NCBI GenBank assembly: GCA_024275575.1
Contig: JAJRYV010000076.1
Span: 1-64,000 of the forward strand
Direction of reading: 5' to 3'
From: a bacterium
GTDB lineage: Bacteria > Zhuqueibacterota > Zhuqueibacteria > Zhuqueibacterales > Geothermadaptataceae
DNA length: 64,000 nt
The notes under the pieces were generated by a model, which saw only the letters and a list, made by a program, of their open reading frames with translations, did no database searches and had not been told where the DNA came from. Position numbers and translations under genes: made by a program. Positions within the stretch are counted from its first letter, which is position 1; each line of letters begins with the position of its first letter. This document shows, piece after piece, positions 30,953 to 39,889 of this stretch.

Positions 30953-31605
30953 AGAAAATACAGTTTAACGCAGTCACGGCCACGTATAAAAATGGCGAGG
31001 GTATCCGGAGAGCGGATTTCGTTCTCAATCCGCATGAATTTCTTTTTCTCACCGGTCCCAGTGGTGCTGGCAAGACCACTATTTTGAAGTTGATTCTTAT
31101 GTCTATGCTGCCGGACAGCGGCGATGTGCAGGTCGGCAAATATAACTCACAGCATATCAGCAAAAAAGAAATACCGCTTGTGCGCCGGCAAATCGGGTGT
31201 GTTTTTCAGGATTTCCGTTTGCTTGAAGACCGCAATATTTATGAAAATATAGCCTTTGTCCTGCGAATAACCGGGCACCGGGAAAAATCGATCAAACGCA
31301 AAACCTTCAAGATGCTCGCCGAGGTTGGGCTGAGCCATAAACGCAATCAGAGGCCGCAACAGCTTTCCGGCGGCGAACAGCAACGTATCGCCATTGCACG
31401 CGCGCTGGCAAACGATCCATTCGTCATTCTTGCTGATGAACCAACCGGCAATCTCGACCCGGAAACAGCGAAGGATATACTTTCACTTTTCAAAACGATT
31501 AATGAGCGAGGCACAGCCGTGCTGATGGCGACGCATAATCAAAATCTGGTGGCGCAATATGCCTATCGCAAACTTGAGTTGAAAAACGGAAGAGTGTTCG
31601 GGTGA
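30949..31605 (+). CDS. ftsE: Cell division ATP-binding protein FtsE
   Basis: FtsE is the ATPase of the FtsEX complex, which activates peptidoglycan hydrolases at the division site. The 218 residues contain Walker [18 protein letters not shown] signature [15 protein letters not shown], Walker [13 protein letters not shown] and the switch histidine in MATHNQ. It overlaps the methyltransferase stop (ATGA) and the ftsX start. Confidence 0.96.
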   Translation: MKKIQFNAVTATYKNGEGIRRADFVLNPHEFLFLTGPSGAGKTTILKLILMSMLPDSGDVQVGKYNSQHISKKEIPLVRRQIGCVFQDFRLLEDRNIYENIAFVLRITGHREKSIKRKTFKMLAEVGLSHKRNQRPQQLSGGEQQRIAIARALANDPFVILADEPTGNLDPETAKDILSLFKTINERGTAVLMATHNQNLVAQYAYRKLELKNGRVFG

Positions 31606-32450
31606 GTTTATTTCTATTTATAATAAAGGATGGCTTTGCCGGCTTGGTCAGGTCTAAATTTACTTCCTTTCTGACGATGATTACACTTTCACTGGCCGTG
31701 CTGCTTTTACTCTTTTATTTTCTGATCAGCCAAAATATTTTATTGAAAATATCTGAATTAAAATCCCGCGTAACAATCGAGATATTTCTCGATCCCGATC
31801 TCGACAGCAGTGATATCGAAAATTTTAACCGACGTCTTCAAAAAATTACCGGAGTCGATTCCGTCAGATTTGTCAGCAAAGAAGCGGCCCTGGAAAAATT
31901 TAAGGAATTGTTCTCCGGCGATTATGTTCAACTGATCGATGAAAACCCGCTACCGGCCAGTTTTCAGGTCAAATTGACTGCAGAGATGAATCAGGCGTAC
32001 GTACAAAAGATCATTGCTGAAATAAAAAGCCTCGGAGCTGTAGACGAGGTCGTTTACCACCGTAAATTGCTCAGCGCGCTAAATCAATACTATGACTCTT
32101 TGCGCCGGATTTTCGTTGGTGTCGGGCTCGGGCTGGCGTTGTTGAGTTTTTTTCTGCTCTGGATCAATATCAAGCTGACGTTAAAAATCAAAGAGCGGGC
32201 TATCGAAACGATGAAATTGGTGGGAGCAAAACCCGGACTTATTCTCGGCCCGTTTTATGTTCAGGCGGCAATTGAAGGCGCAACAGCCGGTTTGATATCA
32301 CTGCTCGCTGTTCGATTGATCTTTCGGTTTTTTCGCTTTGATGAATTATTTCCTGCGGGGGTGAATTTTTCAACTTTAAACTGGGCGGTTGGAGTTTCTC
32401 TTTTATTTTCAATTTTTACTTGTTATTGGGCAACGCGCAGGCTGGTCTGA
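31602..32450 (+). CDS. ftsX: Cell division protein FtsX (permease-like)
   Basis: This membrane partner of FtsE has 282 residues: one N-terminal transmembrane helix, an extracytoplasmic domain (RVTIEIFLDPDLDSSDIENF, VDSVRFVSKEAALEKFKELF), then three helices at the C-terminus, the usual FtsX layout. It starts with GTG 31602, overlapping the ftsE TGA by three bases. It ends about 100 bp before hrcA. Confidence 0.93.
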   Translation: MSLFLFIIKDGFAGLVRSKFTSFLTMITLSLAVLLLLFYFLISQNILLKISELKSRVTIEIFLDPDLDSSDIENFNRRLQKITGVDSVRFVSKEAALEKFKELFSGDYVQLIDENPLPASFQVKLTAEMNQAYVQKIIAEIKSLGAVDEVVYHRKLLSALNQYYDSLRRIFVGVGLGLALLSFFLLWINIKLTLKIKERAIETMKLVGAKPGLILGPFYVQAAIEGATAGLISLLAVRLIFRFFRFDELFPAGVNFSTLNWAVGVSLLFSIFTCYWATRRLV

Positions 32451-32464
32451 GCAAGAGTTTTTGC

Positions 32465-32493
32465 TTGACAAGCCATTTGAAAATTATTATCTT
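32465..32493 (+). promoter_or_regulatory. Sigma70-type promoter for the hrcA operon
   Basis: TTGACA at 32465-32470, a 17-bp spacer, and TATCTT at 32488-32493, just upstream of hrcA. No CIRCE element (TTAGCACTC-N9-GAGTGCTAA) is present between it and the gene. Confidence 0.65.
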
Positions 32494-32549
32494 GCCCGAA
32501 TCTATTTTCAGGAACAACGAGCGCGAAATATACAGATTAAATATAAATT

Positions 32550-33605
32550 ATGGAAGAGCTTGAGCTCAATCAGCGCGAAAAATTCGTGCTAACATCGATA
32601 GTTGAGAAATTTGTTGTTAACGCCGCACCGGTCGGCTCGAAGCTCATTGAAAAGGGTTGTGACGGTGCGATCAGTTCAGCGACCATCCGAAATGTTATGG
32701 CTGATCTCGAGGTTCGGGGATATGTCAGGCAGCCGCATACTTCCGCCGGGCGTACGCCGACAGATAAAGGCTATCGCTTTTATGTCGATTCTCTTATGCC
32801 GGCGGCAAAGTTGGCACTGAATGAGAAAAAAAATATTTTTGAAACCCTTGTACGGGTCTCAAAAGATGTGGAAAGCGTTCTGGAAGCAGCTTCGCAAACA
32901 CTGGCAAGTATTTCAAACCAGCTTGGATTAGCTCTGGCACCGCGTTTTTATGAGGGTATTTTTGAAAAAATCGAACTGATTCCCATCGCCTATAAAAAAG
33001 TTCTTGTCGTTATCAGTATCAAGTCCGGGTTAGTGCGTACGATCACGCTGGAGATTGAAAAAGATATATCACGTGATCATCTGAATGAATCGGCGCGTAT
33101 CATCAATGAACGATTGCACGGATTAACGCTTAAGGAAATTAAAAATACGATCGATTTGCGGTTGCATGGCGTAACGATTGGCGAGAGTAATTTTATCGAT
33201 TTCGTGATTAATTCTTCCAGCCGTCTGTTTTCCGAGTTGTCTCCGTATGATCTCCACCTGGGTGGTACGGCAAACATCATGAGTTTGCCTGAATTTACCG
33301 ACCAGGCAAGCATAATAAAAATCATGGAGCTCATCGACGATAAAGAAATTCTTATTCATCTGATCAATGAGGAAAACACATCAGACATAATTCCGGAAAA
33401 TAATATTCGAATAACGATCGGTGATGAAAACAAGAAGGAGCTTGTTTCTCACTGTTCGTTGATCACGACGACATACCAGGTCGGCCAGATTTCCGGAACG
33501 ATTGGAATAATGGGGCCGACACGCATGCATTATTCAAAACTTGTCGCCATCATCGATTATATGGCAAAAGTTTTAGCAGATATTTTTAAGACAAATACGG
33601 ATTAA
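32550..33605 (+). CDS. hrcA: Heat-inducible transcription repressor HrcA
   Basis: HrcA represses chaperone operons by binding CIRCE and needs GroEL for activity. The 351 residues start MEELELNQREKFVLTSIVEK. The winged-helix signature ISSATIRNVMADLEVRGYVR and HTSAGRTPTDKGYRFYVD follow, and the GAF-like regulatory part contains INERLHGLTLKEI and RITIGDEN. The gene starts the hrcA-grpE-dnaJ set. No CIRCE is seen here, so its targets, such as groESL or dnaK, may lie elsewhere. Confidence 0.95.
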   Translation: MEELELNQREKFVLTSIVEKFVVNAAPVGSKLIEKGCDGAISSATIRNVMADLEVRGYVRQPHTSAGRTPTDKGYRFYVDSLMPAAKLALNEKKNIFETLVRVSKDVESVLEAASQTLASISNQLGLALAPRFYEGIFEKIELIPIAYKKVLVVISIKSGLVRTITLEIEKDISRDHLNESARIINERLHGLTLKEIKNTIDLRLHGVTIGESNFIDFVINSSSRLFSELSPYDLHLGGTANIMSLPEFTDQASIIKIMELIDDKEILIHLINEENTSDIIPENNIRITIGDENKKELVSHCSLITTTYQVGQISGTIGIMGPTRMHYSKLVAIIDYMAKVLADIFKTNTD

Positions 33606-33627
33606 GTTATAGAATTTTGAGGCTTTA

Positions 33628-34197
33628 ATGAAAGATATAGCAAAATCAAAAGAGGAAGAGATCAAGGTTTCCAACAACGGTAATAAAAAAATCAATAAAA
33701 ACAGCAGTAAAAAAGAAGATAAATCGACCTCAAAAGTGAAAAAATTAGAAAAAGAGATCGCAGCTTTGAGAGCCGAGGTCGAAAGATTAAATGATGCGAA
33801 TTTGCGGCGTGCCGCCGAGTTCGAAAATTATAAAAAGCGCAAAGAGCGTGAAACAGAAGAATTCTGGAAACTGGCCAATGCCGGCCTGATCAAGAAACTT
33901 TTGCCGATCGCCGATGATTTTGAGCGAACGCTGCAGGCGGCTGGAAAAGATGAAAATTGCGAATCGTTGCTTCAGGGTGTCGAATTGGTCTACAAAGCGT
34001 TGCGATCGGTTTTTGCCGAAGAAGGCGTGGTCGAGATTGACGCGCTTAACCAGCCATTTGACCCGGAAATTCATGAAGCATTGCTGCAAGTTGAAAAAGA
34101 GGGTGTCGATTCGAATATCGTTCTCGATCAGCACCAAAAAGGTTATATGATGGGTGATAGCCTTATTCGTCCCGCACAAGTGGTCGTCAGCAAATAA
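33628..34197 (+). CDS. grpE: Nucleotide exchange factor GrpE
   Basis: GrpE releases ADP from DnaK. The 189-residue protein has a charged Lys-rich N-terminus, a long coiled coil (about 30-90) with LRRAAEFENYKKRKERETEE, and the beta-wing domain with LLPIADDFERTL, PFDPEIHEALLQVEK and the C-terminal GYMMGDSLIRPAQVVVSK. It lies between hrcA and dnaJ with small gaps. dnaK, usually adjacent, is not in the window. Confidence 0.96.
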   Translation: MKDIAKSKEEEIKVSNNGNKKINKNSSKKEDKSTSKVKKLEKEIAALRAEVERLNDANLRRAAEFENYKKRKERETEEFWKLANAGLIKKLLPIADDFERTLQAAGKDENCESLLQGVELVYKALRSVFAEEGVVEIDALNQPFDPEIHEALLQVEKEGVDSNIVLDQHQKGYMMGDSLIRPAQVVVSK

Positions 34198-34220
34198 CCC
34201 CCTGAGAGATAAATAAATTT

Positions 34221-35360
34221 ATGGGTAAACGAGATTATTATGATATCTTGGGGATTTCAAAAAATGCCTCAGATGATGAGATAAAAAAAGCCTATCGCAA
34301 GCTGGCGATGGAATATCATCCGGATAAAAATCCCGGAGATAAAACGGCAGAGGAGAATTTTAAAGAAGCCTCTGAAGCTTATGAAGTGCTGCGCGATTCA
34401 CAAAAACGCCAACGTTATGATGCTTATGGCCATGCTGGTGTTAAGGGGCAGCCGAATCCGTTTGAAGGGATGGAGTTTGATCTTACCGATGCCCTGCGGA
34501 CTTTTATGGCCGGTGGATTTGGTGGTTTTGGCGATATTTTCGGCATGGGCGGCGGCAACCGGCGTGAGCAGAAAATGCGCGGTGCCGACCTGCAATTGAA
34601 AATGCGCCTGACACTTGAAGAAATCGCGACCGGCGTGACGAAGAAAATCCGCATTAAGAAACAGGTGAAATGCGGCGATTGTAGTGGCAGCGGTGCCCAT
34701 GCCGGCAGCAGCTCAACAACCTGCCCTGGTTGTAATGGTGCTGGAGAAGTTCGCCAGGTATCCCGTTCCATTTTAGGACAATTTGTCAACATAGCGACGT
34801 GCTCCCAGTGCCGTGGAAGTGGACAAATCATCGAGCATCTGTGCACAACCTGCCACGGCGAAGGGCGAGCACAAGCTTCCGAAGAGCTGGAAATCGATAT
34901 TCCTGCCGGTGTGGCGACCGGCAATTACCTGACCATTCAGGGGCAGGGCAATATCGGGCCCAAAGGCGGTCCGCCGGGTGATGTGATCATTATTATCGAA
35001 GAACAGGAGCACGAATACTTTGAACGCAACGGTGATGACATTATTTATGAACTGCCGATAAGTTTTGTGCAGGCAGCATTAGGCGACAAAGTCAACGTGC
35101 CAACGCTGACCGGTGTGGCTGAAATCGATATTTCTGCCGGTATACAGTCTGGAAAAATCCTGCGGATGCGCAGCAAGGGTTTGCCCCATCTGCGCCAGCA
35201 TCACCGTGGAGATCAACTTTTGCGTGTGCGTGTTTGGACGCCAACCAAGCTTAACAAGGAAGAGCGGCGTATTTTAGAGAAATTGCGAACGAGTGAAAAT
35301 ATAAAACCACCCAAGTCAATCAAATCGGTTTTTGAAAAAATAAAAGGCGTGTTTAATTGA
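34221..35360 (+). CDS. dnaJ: Chaperone protein DnaJ
   Basis: This is a type I DnaJ of 379 residues. The J domain ([23 protein letters not shown] in [10 protein letters not shown]) is followed by a Gly/Phe-rich linker ([15 protein letters not shown]). The zinc-finger domain has four CxxCxGxG-type repeats ([32 protein letters not shown]) and is followed by the C-terminal substrate-binding domains. It works with DnaK and GrpE in folding and stress response. Confidence 0.97.
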   Translation: MGKRDYYDILGISKNASDDEIKKAYRKLAMEYHPDKNPGDKTAEENFKEASEAYEVLRDSQKRQRYDAYGHAGVKGQPNPFEGMEFDLTDALRTFMAGGFGGFGDIFGMGGGNRREQKMRGADLQLKMRLTLEEIATGVTKKIRIKKQVKCGDCSGSGAHAGSSSTTCPGCNGAGEVRQVSRSILGQFVNIATCSQCRGSGQIIEHLCTTCHGEGRAQASEELEIDIPAGVATGNYLTIQGQGNIGPKGGPPGDVIIIIEEQEHEYFERNGDDIIYELPISFVQAALGDKVNVPTLTGVAEIDISAGIQSGKILRMRSKGLPHLRQHHRGDQLLRVRVWTPTKLNKEERRILEKLRTSENIKPPKSIKSVFEKIKGVFN

Positions 35361-35372
35361 TCGGAGGAAAAC

Positions 35373-35789
35373 GTGGGGGGATTTTCGCGGCTGCAACTTT
35401 CTGCTTTGTTTATTCTGGTGGCGTTCTATCTTTTGGGAGTCGGTTTTCGGGAATGGCGAACACAGCGCCCGCTTCCGGCTATCGATCAGAGAACCATGGC
35501 GCGATTTAAATTCGTTGCTGACAGCCTTAACGAGATAAAGCATAAAACCATAAAAAGCAAAAAGCGGGTCAAGAAGCACAGGAAAAAGTTGGCCCGTAAA
35601 ATAAATATCAATTCAGCACCTGTTCAGGATTTAATTCTGCTTCCCGGAATCGGACAAACGCTGGCCAAACGAATCGTGAAATATCGATCGGATCACGGCC
35701 CTTTTCATACTGACAAGGACATTAAAAAAGTAAAGGGTATCGGGGAGAAAAAGTTTCTTTTAATAAAAGAAAATATTATCTTACACTAA
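35373..35789 (+). CDS. ComEA-like helix-hairpin-helix protein with N-terminal membrane anchor
   Basis: This 138-residue protein has one transmembrane helix near the N-terminus (LSALFILVAFYLLGVGF), a very basic linker (KSKKRVKKHRKKLARK), and two HhH motifs: NINSAPVQDLILLPGIGQTL and KDIKKVKGIGEKKF. This is the pattern of ComEA-type DNA receptors for competence, though many such proteins have unknown roles. It starts with GTG 35373 after GGAGG. dprA, another uptake-related gene, is elsewhere in the window. Confidence 0.82.
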   Translation: MGGFSRLQLSALFILVAFYLLGVGFREWRTQRPLPAIDQRTMARFKFVADSLNEIKHKTIKSKKRVKKHRKKLARKININSAPVQDLILLPGIGQTLAKRIVKYRSDHGPFHTDKDIKKVKGIGEKKFLLIKENIILH

Positions 35790-35807
35790 TTCAATGAATT
35801 AAATTAA

Positions 35808-35835
35808 TTGGATATCAAAACTGTTTTGCTATCCT
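35808..35835 (+). promoter_or_regulatory. Possible promoter for the pilM-like group
   Basis: TTGGAT at 35808-35813, a 16-bp spacer, TATCCT at 35830-35835, about 40 bp before the next gene's start. The match is moderate. Confidence 0.35.
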
Positions 35836-35872
35836 CAAGAGTCCTTAGTTTTTCCGGAGAGAGGGAGGAAAT

Positions 35873-36778
35873 ATGGCTGATAATTATGGAAAAGGCCGCC
35901 TGATCTACAAAGTTCTCATTCTGGTTTTGTTTGCAGCACTAATCGGATCGATTTACTATCCCAAAACGCTTTGGGACAAAGAAGCAAAAAACGTCGAATT
36001 GAGCCACTATCGAATGTCGAACATCTATAATGCGGAGCTGCAGTATCATTATTTTCACGAATCATATACCGATAGCCTGCCGGCCCTGATAGAGTTTGTC
36101 AAGACGGATACAGCTTACCATAATTATGTTGATAGTCTTTTCACAAGTGCCATTGCTAATGTAATCACTGAATTTGATTCGATGAAAGCGCTTCAATATG
36201 AACTCGATGAGTTTGTAAAATCCGTTTCACCCACCGATACGGCAATGACTGATTCGTTGAGCAATCGGGTTGATGATCTGACCTGGGGTGTCCGCCATTT
36301 ACGTGATAAACTGATCATCATCAGCGACCGAATGAAAAACCACCCCTGCTCTCCGATAGACATCCTCGATTCTGCCCGGGAAATTGTTGAGCGAAAAGAT
36401 TTTTTTATGCGTTTTAACATGGTCAAAAATCTGGTCGTGCAGAATAAACACGCCTCTGCTCTAGCTGCCAGTGATAAAATAAAAGCAAGCTATGATTTGA
36501 TTATACAAAGGTTACAAAAAACAATTGATAACCTTGATAAAATATTTACAGAGATAGATTCATTATATTATTGCCCTACATCCCGCAAAGCTTTCAAATT
36601 GTCGGTAATTGATACCTCAGTGATAAAACGCGTCGTGATAGAATCTCCAATCGATTCTGCCTTTATTGCTGGAGTTGAGTCTGATTTTATGAAATCCGTC
36701 ATCGGCGCATTGAAAATTAAAAATCATGGCAATATCAATAACGGCGAAAAAAGTTGGTCGAGCGGCCCCGGGAAATAA
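35873..36778 (+). CDS. Hypothetical single-span membrane protein upstream of pilM
   Basis: This 301-residue protein has one N-terminal transmembrane segment (YKVLILVLFAALIGSIYY) and an extracytoplasmic region of helical, charged sequence. The N-terminal segment followed by an amphipathic stretch (VELSHYRMSNIYNAELQYHY) recalls pilin-like proteins, but there is no prepilin peptidase site with Gly before Phe and Glu at +5. A strong ribosome site (GGGAGG) precedes ATG 35873. The position next to pilM suggests a role with a type IV pilus-like or type II secretion-like machine. I do not recognise a named family. Confidence 0.65.
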   Translation: MADNYGKGRLIYKVLILVLFAALIGSIYYPKTLWDKEAKNVELSHYRMSNIYNAELQYHYFHESYTDSLPALIEFVKTDTAYHNYVDSLFTSAIANVITEFDSMKALQYELDEFVKSVSPTDTAMTDSLSNRVDDLTWGVRHLRDKLIIISDRMKNHPCSPIDILDSAREIVERKDFFMRFNMVKNLVVQNKHASALAASDKIKASYDLIIQRLQKTIDNLDKIFTEIDSLYYCPTSRKAFKLSVIDTSVIKRVVIESPIDSAFIAGVESDFMKSVIGALKIKNHGNINNGEKSWSSGPGK

Positions 36779-36812
36779 TTAAATTTTTCTCAGAATGAAT
36801 TAGGAGATGTTA

Positions 36813-37778
36813 ATGAATGAAGTGCCAGCCGAGGAAGGCCTGGTCGGCATTAGCATTTGCGGCAATCAGTTAAGGATGGCTGAAGTTGTTGTCAGATCCG
36901 ACAAGAAAAATATTTCCAGAGTTGCGACCTGTAAAATAGGTGTGCCGTTTGAATTTGGCGCTATTCGTAATCGGGAAAATATTACTTCTATTGCCCGGGA
37001 GATAAACAATCTCTATGAATCAGGTGGTTTTGGACCCAGCCGAGCTTCATTTTCTCTTGATTCATCTAAAGTGTTAATCCGGAAAATCCCGGTAGATTTC
37101 CCAATTGACGCGACGGATATGCGAGAACATGCGCTTTGGGAAGCCAGCCAGGTCATGATCAATCCTCTGGAAGACTATATCGTTGATTTTCATCTGCAAA
37201 ACGGAAGCACGGGAAGTGATCACGAACGCATGATCATTCTCGTCATCGTCCGTAAAGCCATAATCGACTATCTGAAAGAGGTGTTTGCTTCAACAAATCT
37301 GCATCTGCATGGCGTCGATGTCGACATCTTTGCGGCGCAGCGCGTTGTTGAAAATACGTATGATTTCTCAGATGATGCGAAAGTGACCCTGATTGACATT
37401 CGTGAAAAAACGATTCAATTTTCTGTATTACATCATGGATTTTTTCTCGAACAGGCAGTCGAACTCAATGATAAAAGACCTGCTGACAAAGGAGAAAAAA
37501 ACAATTTTCTCTCACGGTTAATCTCCAAAGAAATGCGGCGAATAATCCTGGATAACAAGCTCGGAAAGAGCGTTGATGATATGCAGGAGATATTCGTTTA
37601 CGGAGAGGCCGTCGATGAAGATGTAATCGAATCTCTGGTAAACGAACATGACGTCAATTTGCACAGAGTGAACCCGTTCGAAAAAATTACGCTCGAAACG
37701 ACACCGGTTGACCCCGACGTCACAAAACATCCTGAAGCATATGTCGCTTCAGTTGGTACAGCAATAAAGGGACTTTAG
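36813..37778 (+). CDS. pilM: PilM-like actin-fold ATPase
   Basis: PilM is the cytoplasmic actin-like protein that binds the PilN tail in type IV pilus assembly. The 321-residue protein reads GLVGISICGNQLRMAEVV at the start, ASFSLDSSKVLIRKIPVDFP and DAKVTLIDIREKTIQFSVLH in the second half, as in the PilM fold. ATG 36807 sits directly on the ribosome site TAGGAG; ATG 36813 has correct spacing and is preferred. It is 32 bp before the PilN/PilO-like gene. Confidence 0.78.
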   Translation: MNEVPAEEGLVGISICGNQLRMAEVVVRSDKKNISRVATCKIGVPFEFGAIRNRENITSIAREINNLYESGGFGPSRASFSLDSSKVLIRKIPVDFPIDATDMREHALWEASQVMINPLEDYIVDFHLQNGSTGSDHERMIILVIVRKAIIDYLKEVFASTNLHLHGVDVDIFAAQRVVENTYDFSDDAKVTLIDIREKTIQFSVLHHGFFLEQAVELNDKRPADKGEKNNFLSRLISKEMRRIILDNKLGKSVDDMQEIFVYGEAVDEDVIESLVNEHDVNLHRVNPFEKITLETTPVDPDVTKHPEAYVASVGTAIKGL

Positions 37779-37810
37779 CATGATTATTCATCAGCTCACG
37801 GAGGTAGAGC

Positions 37811-38830
37811 ATGGTTGACATCAACTTGTTAGGTAATGAGGAATCCAGCGAGAAAAAATTCGAGTCCGACAAGTTTTCTCAAACGATAAATCTCGACAAT
37901 GAACTCGGGGCAACTTCAGGATTTCAATCCGATTTTTCAGAAATTCCACAGAAAAGCAACAATTCACGCTTGCTCATTTTACTGGCAGTACTGGCAATCG
38001 TTGTCGTTGCGGTGATCTGGCAGTTGCTTCCAGGAGATGAAAGCCTTGACGCCGAACTGATGCCGATGACTTCTTTGAGCGATCCCGATGTGACAGCGAC
38101 ATCCCCGGCAGCTAACCCACAAATGACCGACGCTGGCAATCTCAACCCGGCTGCAGGTTCGGGAGGTATCGAGCCGCTGAAAACTGTTGAACCACAAATT
38201 ACATTTGAATCCCTTTCACCATTGCAACAACAGATGTTGTCTTCAACTCGCTTGGGTTGTTTCGCTCTCTCAGCGATCTCGGAGTCTGCGACTGGTTCCA
38301 CTGTTTTTACATTGATCCGGTATGCAGGCAAATCATTCCTGGCTCAGTTTATCACCGGGTCTGCCGGAGAAACCTCTGATTTGGTGGCGAATATGCAGCG
38401 TCAACTCGCTGCGGGAAATTTGAAAAAGGAATCGGAAGAGACGGTTACCTCCCTTAGCCGTGGCGGCAAAAGGGTAATAATTTCAGGATTGCTGTCTATC
38501 GATTCTGCTCCCGTCGACTTGAATTCAAATGTTCAGGATATGAGTTTAAGCGAGTTTGAGAATTGGATAAATCAAACCGCATCCACAAACGGCCTTGAAA
38601 AAAATGATTATACCAAAGGACGGCCGACTTCGGAAGACGGATATAATGTAACACGAATTCAGCTAAACTTGAAAGGCAGCCTTAATGGCGCCCTTGCTTT
38701 TCTGGAAGAATTAAATCAATCGGCTCCGAGCATCATCATCGATAAATTTCTCTTGATTAATGAGGATGCTAGCGCACAAACAGCAAATACTGTTAACTTG
38801 GTGCTCGTTTTAAAGCATTATAGCTATTAA
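37811..38830 (+). CDS. PilN/PilO-like inner membrane protein
   Basis: This 339-residue protein opens MVDINLLG, the typical PilN start that binds PilM. A cytoplasmic stretch, one transmembrane helix (RLLILLAVLAIVVVAVIWQL, about 53-75), a low-complexity Pro/Ala/Ser linker, and a C-terminal domain with RIQLNLKGSLNGALAFLEEL follow; the last resembles the PilO/GspM ferredoxin-like fold. It looks like a combined PilN start and PilO end. A GGAGG precedes ATG 37811. No PilQ secretin, PilB or PilT is in the window, so the machine it serves is unknown. Confidence 0.68.
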   Translation: MVDINLLGNEESSEKKFESDKFSQTINLDNELGATSGFQSDFSEIPQKSNNSRLLILLAVLAIVVVAVIWQLLPGDESLDAELMPMTSLSDPDVTATSPAANPQMTDAGNLNPAAGSGGIEPLKTVEPQITFESLSPLQQQMLSSTRLGCFALSAISESATGSTVFTLIRYAGKSFLAQFITGSAGETSDLVANMQRQLAAGNLKKESEETVTSLSRGGKRVIISGLLSIDSAPVDLNSNVQDMSLSEFENWINQTASTNGLEKNDYTKGRPTSEDGYNVTRIQLNLKGSLNGALAFLEELNQSAPSIIIDKFLLINEDASAQTANTVNLVLVLKHYSY

Positions 38831-38832
38831 TC

Positions 38833-39381
38833 ATGCGGGTCATTGCAGGATCAGCAAAGGGAACCAGACTGTTTGCCCCTGCAGGTGAAAAAACACGGCC
38901 GACAACCGATCGGGCCAAACAAAAACTTTTTGACACGCTCTATTCTCTGGGTGCCAGGCCGGAAATTATACTCGATCTGTTCGCCGGTTCGGGCGCGTTG
39001 GGTATTGAAGCTTTGAGCCGGGGTGCGACCCACGCGGTATTTGTTGAAAAAAACCGGTCGACTGTGGACGTCATTCGCAGAAACCTGGAAAAGACGTATC
39101 TGTCACAAAAAAGCAAAACAGTTGTGAAGGATGCGTTTCTTTATTTAAAAAAGGAAAAATCTGTAAAATTCGATGTGATTTTTGCAGACCCGCCTTATCA
39201 ATCGGGTTGTATACAGAAATTGATCAGCTTGATTACTTCCAGTGAAATACTCAATGTCAATGGCTTGTTAATTCTTGAGGAAAACTCTGCTGCGGAACTG
39301 AAAATAACGGGAAACCTGACCCTGGTCCAAACCAAGATTTCGGGCTGTACAGCACATTTTATTTTACAAAAGAATGAGTAG
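38833..39381 (+). CDS. rsmD: 16S rRNA (guanine966-N2) methyltransferase RsmD
   Basis: RsmD methylates G966 of 16S rRNA. The 182-residue protein has MRVIAGSAKGTRL, TRPTTDRAKQKLFDTL, motif I LDLFAGSGALGIEALSRGA, and the catalytic DPPY in VIFADPPYQSG. It overlaps coaD, a common pairing in bacteria. Confidence 0.95.
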   Translation: MRVIAGSAKGTRLFAPAGEKTRPTTDRAKQKLFDTLYSLGARPEIILDLFAGSGALGIEALSRGATHAVFVEKNRSTVDVIRRNLEKTYLSQKSKTVVKDAFLYLKKEKSVKFDVIFADPPYQSGCIQKLISLITSSEILNVNGLLILEENSAAELKITGNLTLVQTKISGCTAHFILQKNE

Positions 39382-39385
39382 TCAA

Positions 39386-39874
39386 ATGGAGCGAATTGCT
39401 GTCTATCCGGGTACGTTTGATCCGATTACAAATGGCCATATCGATGTGATTTTCAGGGCGAGCAATATCTTTGACAAGGTCATCGTTGCTGTCTCGACTC
39501 ATCCCAAAAAGTCACCGCTTTTTACATTGAAAGAGCGTGTAACGCTGATTGAAGAGGTGACGAAGAATCATGCCAATGTGCTGGTCGAATCGTTTTCCGG
39601 TTTGTTGGTCGATTACGCAGAGTCCAGAAATGCATGCGCCATCATTCGCGGTTTGCGTGCGGTTTCTGATTTTGAATATGAAACGCAAATGGCGTTGGTC
39701 AACCGAAAAATTTCATCAGGCATCGTGACTATTTTTATGGTGCCGAATGAACGTTATACTTATTTAAATTCGACGATCGTTAAAGAGGTTGCCGGCCTTG
39801 GAGGAGATGTCAGTAGTTTTCTCCCGCATGCTGTTTTGGGAGAATTGAAAAAAAAATTTAAATCAGGGAAATGA
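39386..39874 (+). CDS. coaD: Phosphopantetheine adenylyltransferase
   Basis: CoaD transfers AMP to 4'-phosphopantetheine in coenzyme A synthesis. The 162-residue protein begins MERIAVYPGTFDPITNGHID, with the nucleotidyl-transferase motif TNGH, and later has IIRGLRAVSDFEYE and the second signature YTYLNSTIVKEVA. An ATG at 39374 overlaps rsmD and would add four residues. ATG 39386 matches the family start. Confidence 0.95.
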   Translation: MERIAVYPGTFDPITNGHIDVIFRASNIFDKVIVAVSTHPKKSPLFTLKERVTLIEEVTKNHANVLVESFSGLLVDYAESRNACAIIRGLRAVSDFEYETQMALVNRKISSGIVTIFMVPNERYTYLNSTIVKEVAGLGGDVSSFLPHAVLGELKKKFKSGK

Positions 39875-39889
39875 TAAAGGTCTCAGGAA

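Noticed and set aside
33066-33082. CACGTGAT motif in hrcA as a third parS site
   Set aside because: Only the central CACGTGA matches; the flanking arms differ from TGTTT and AAACA.
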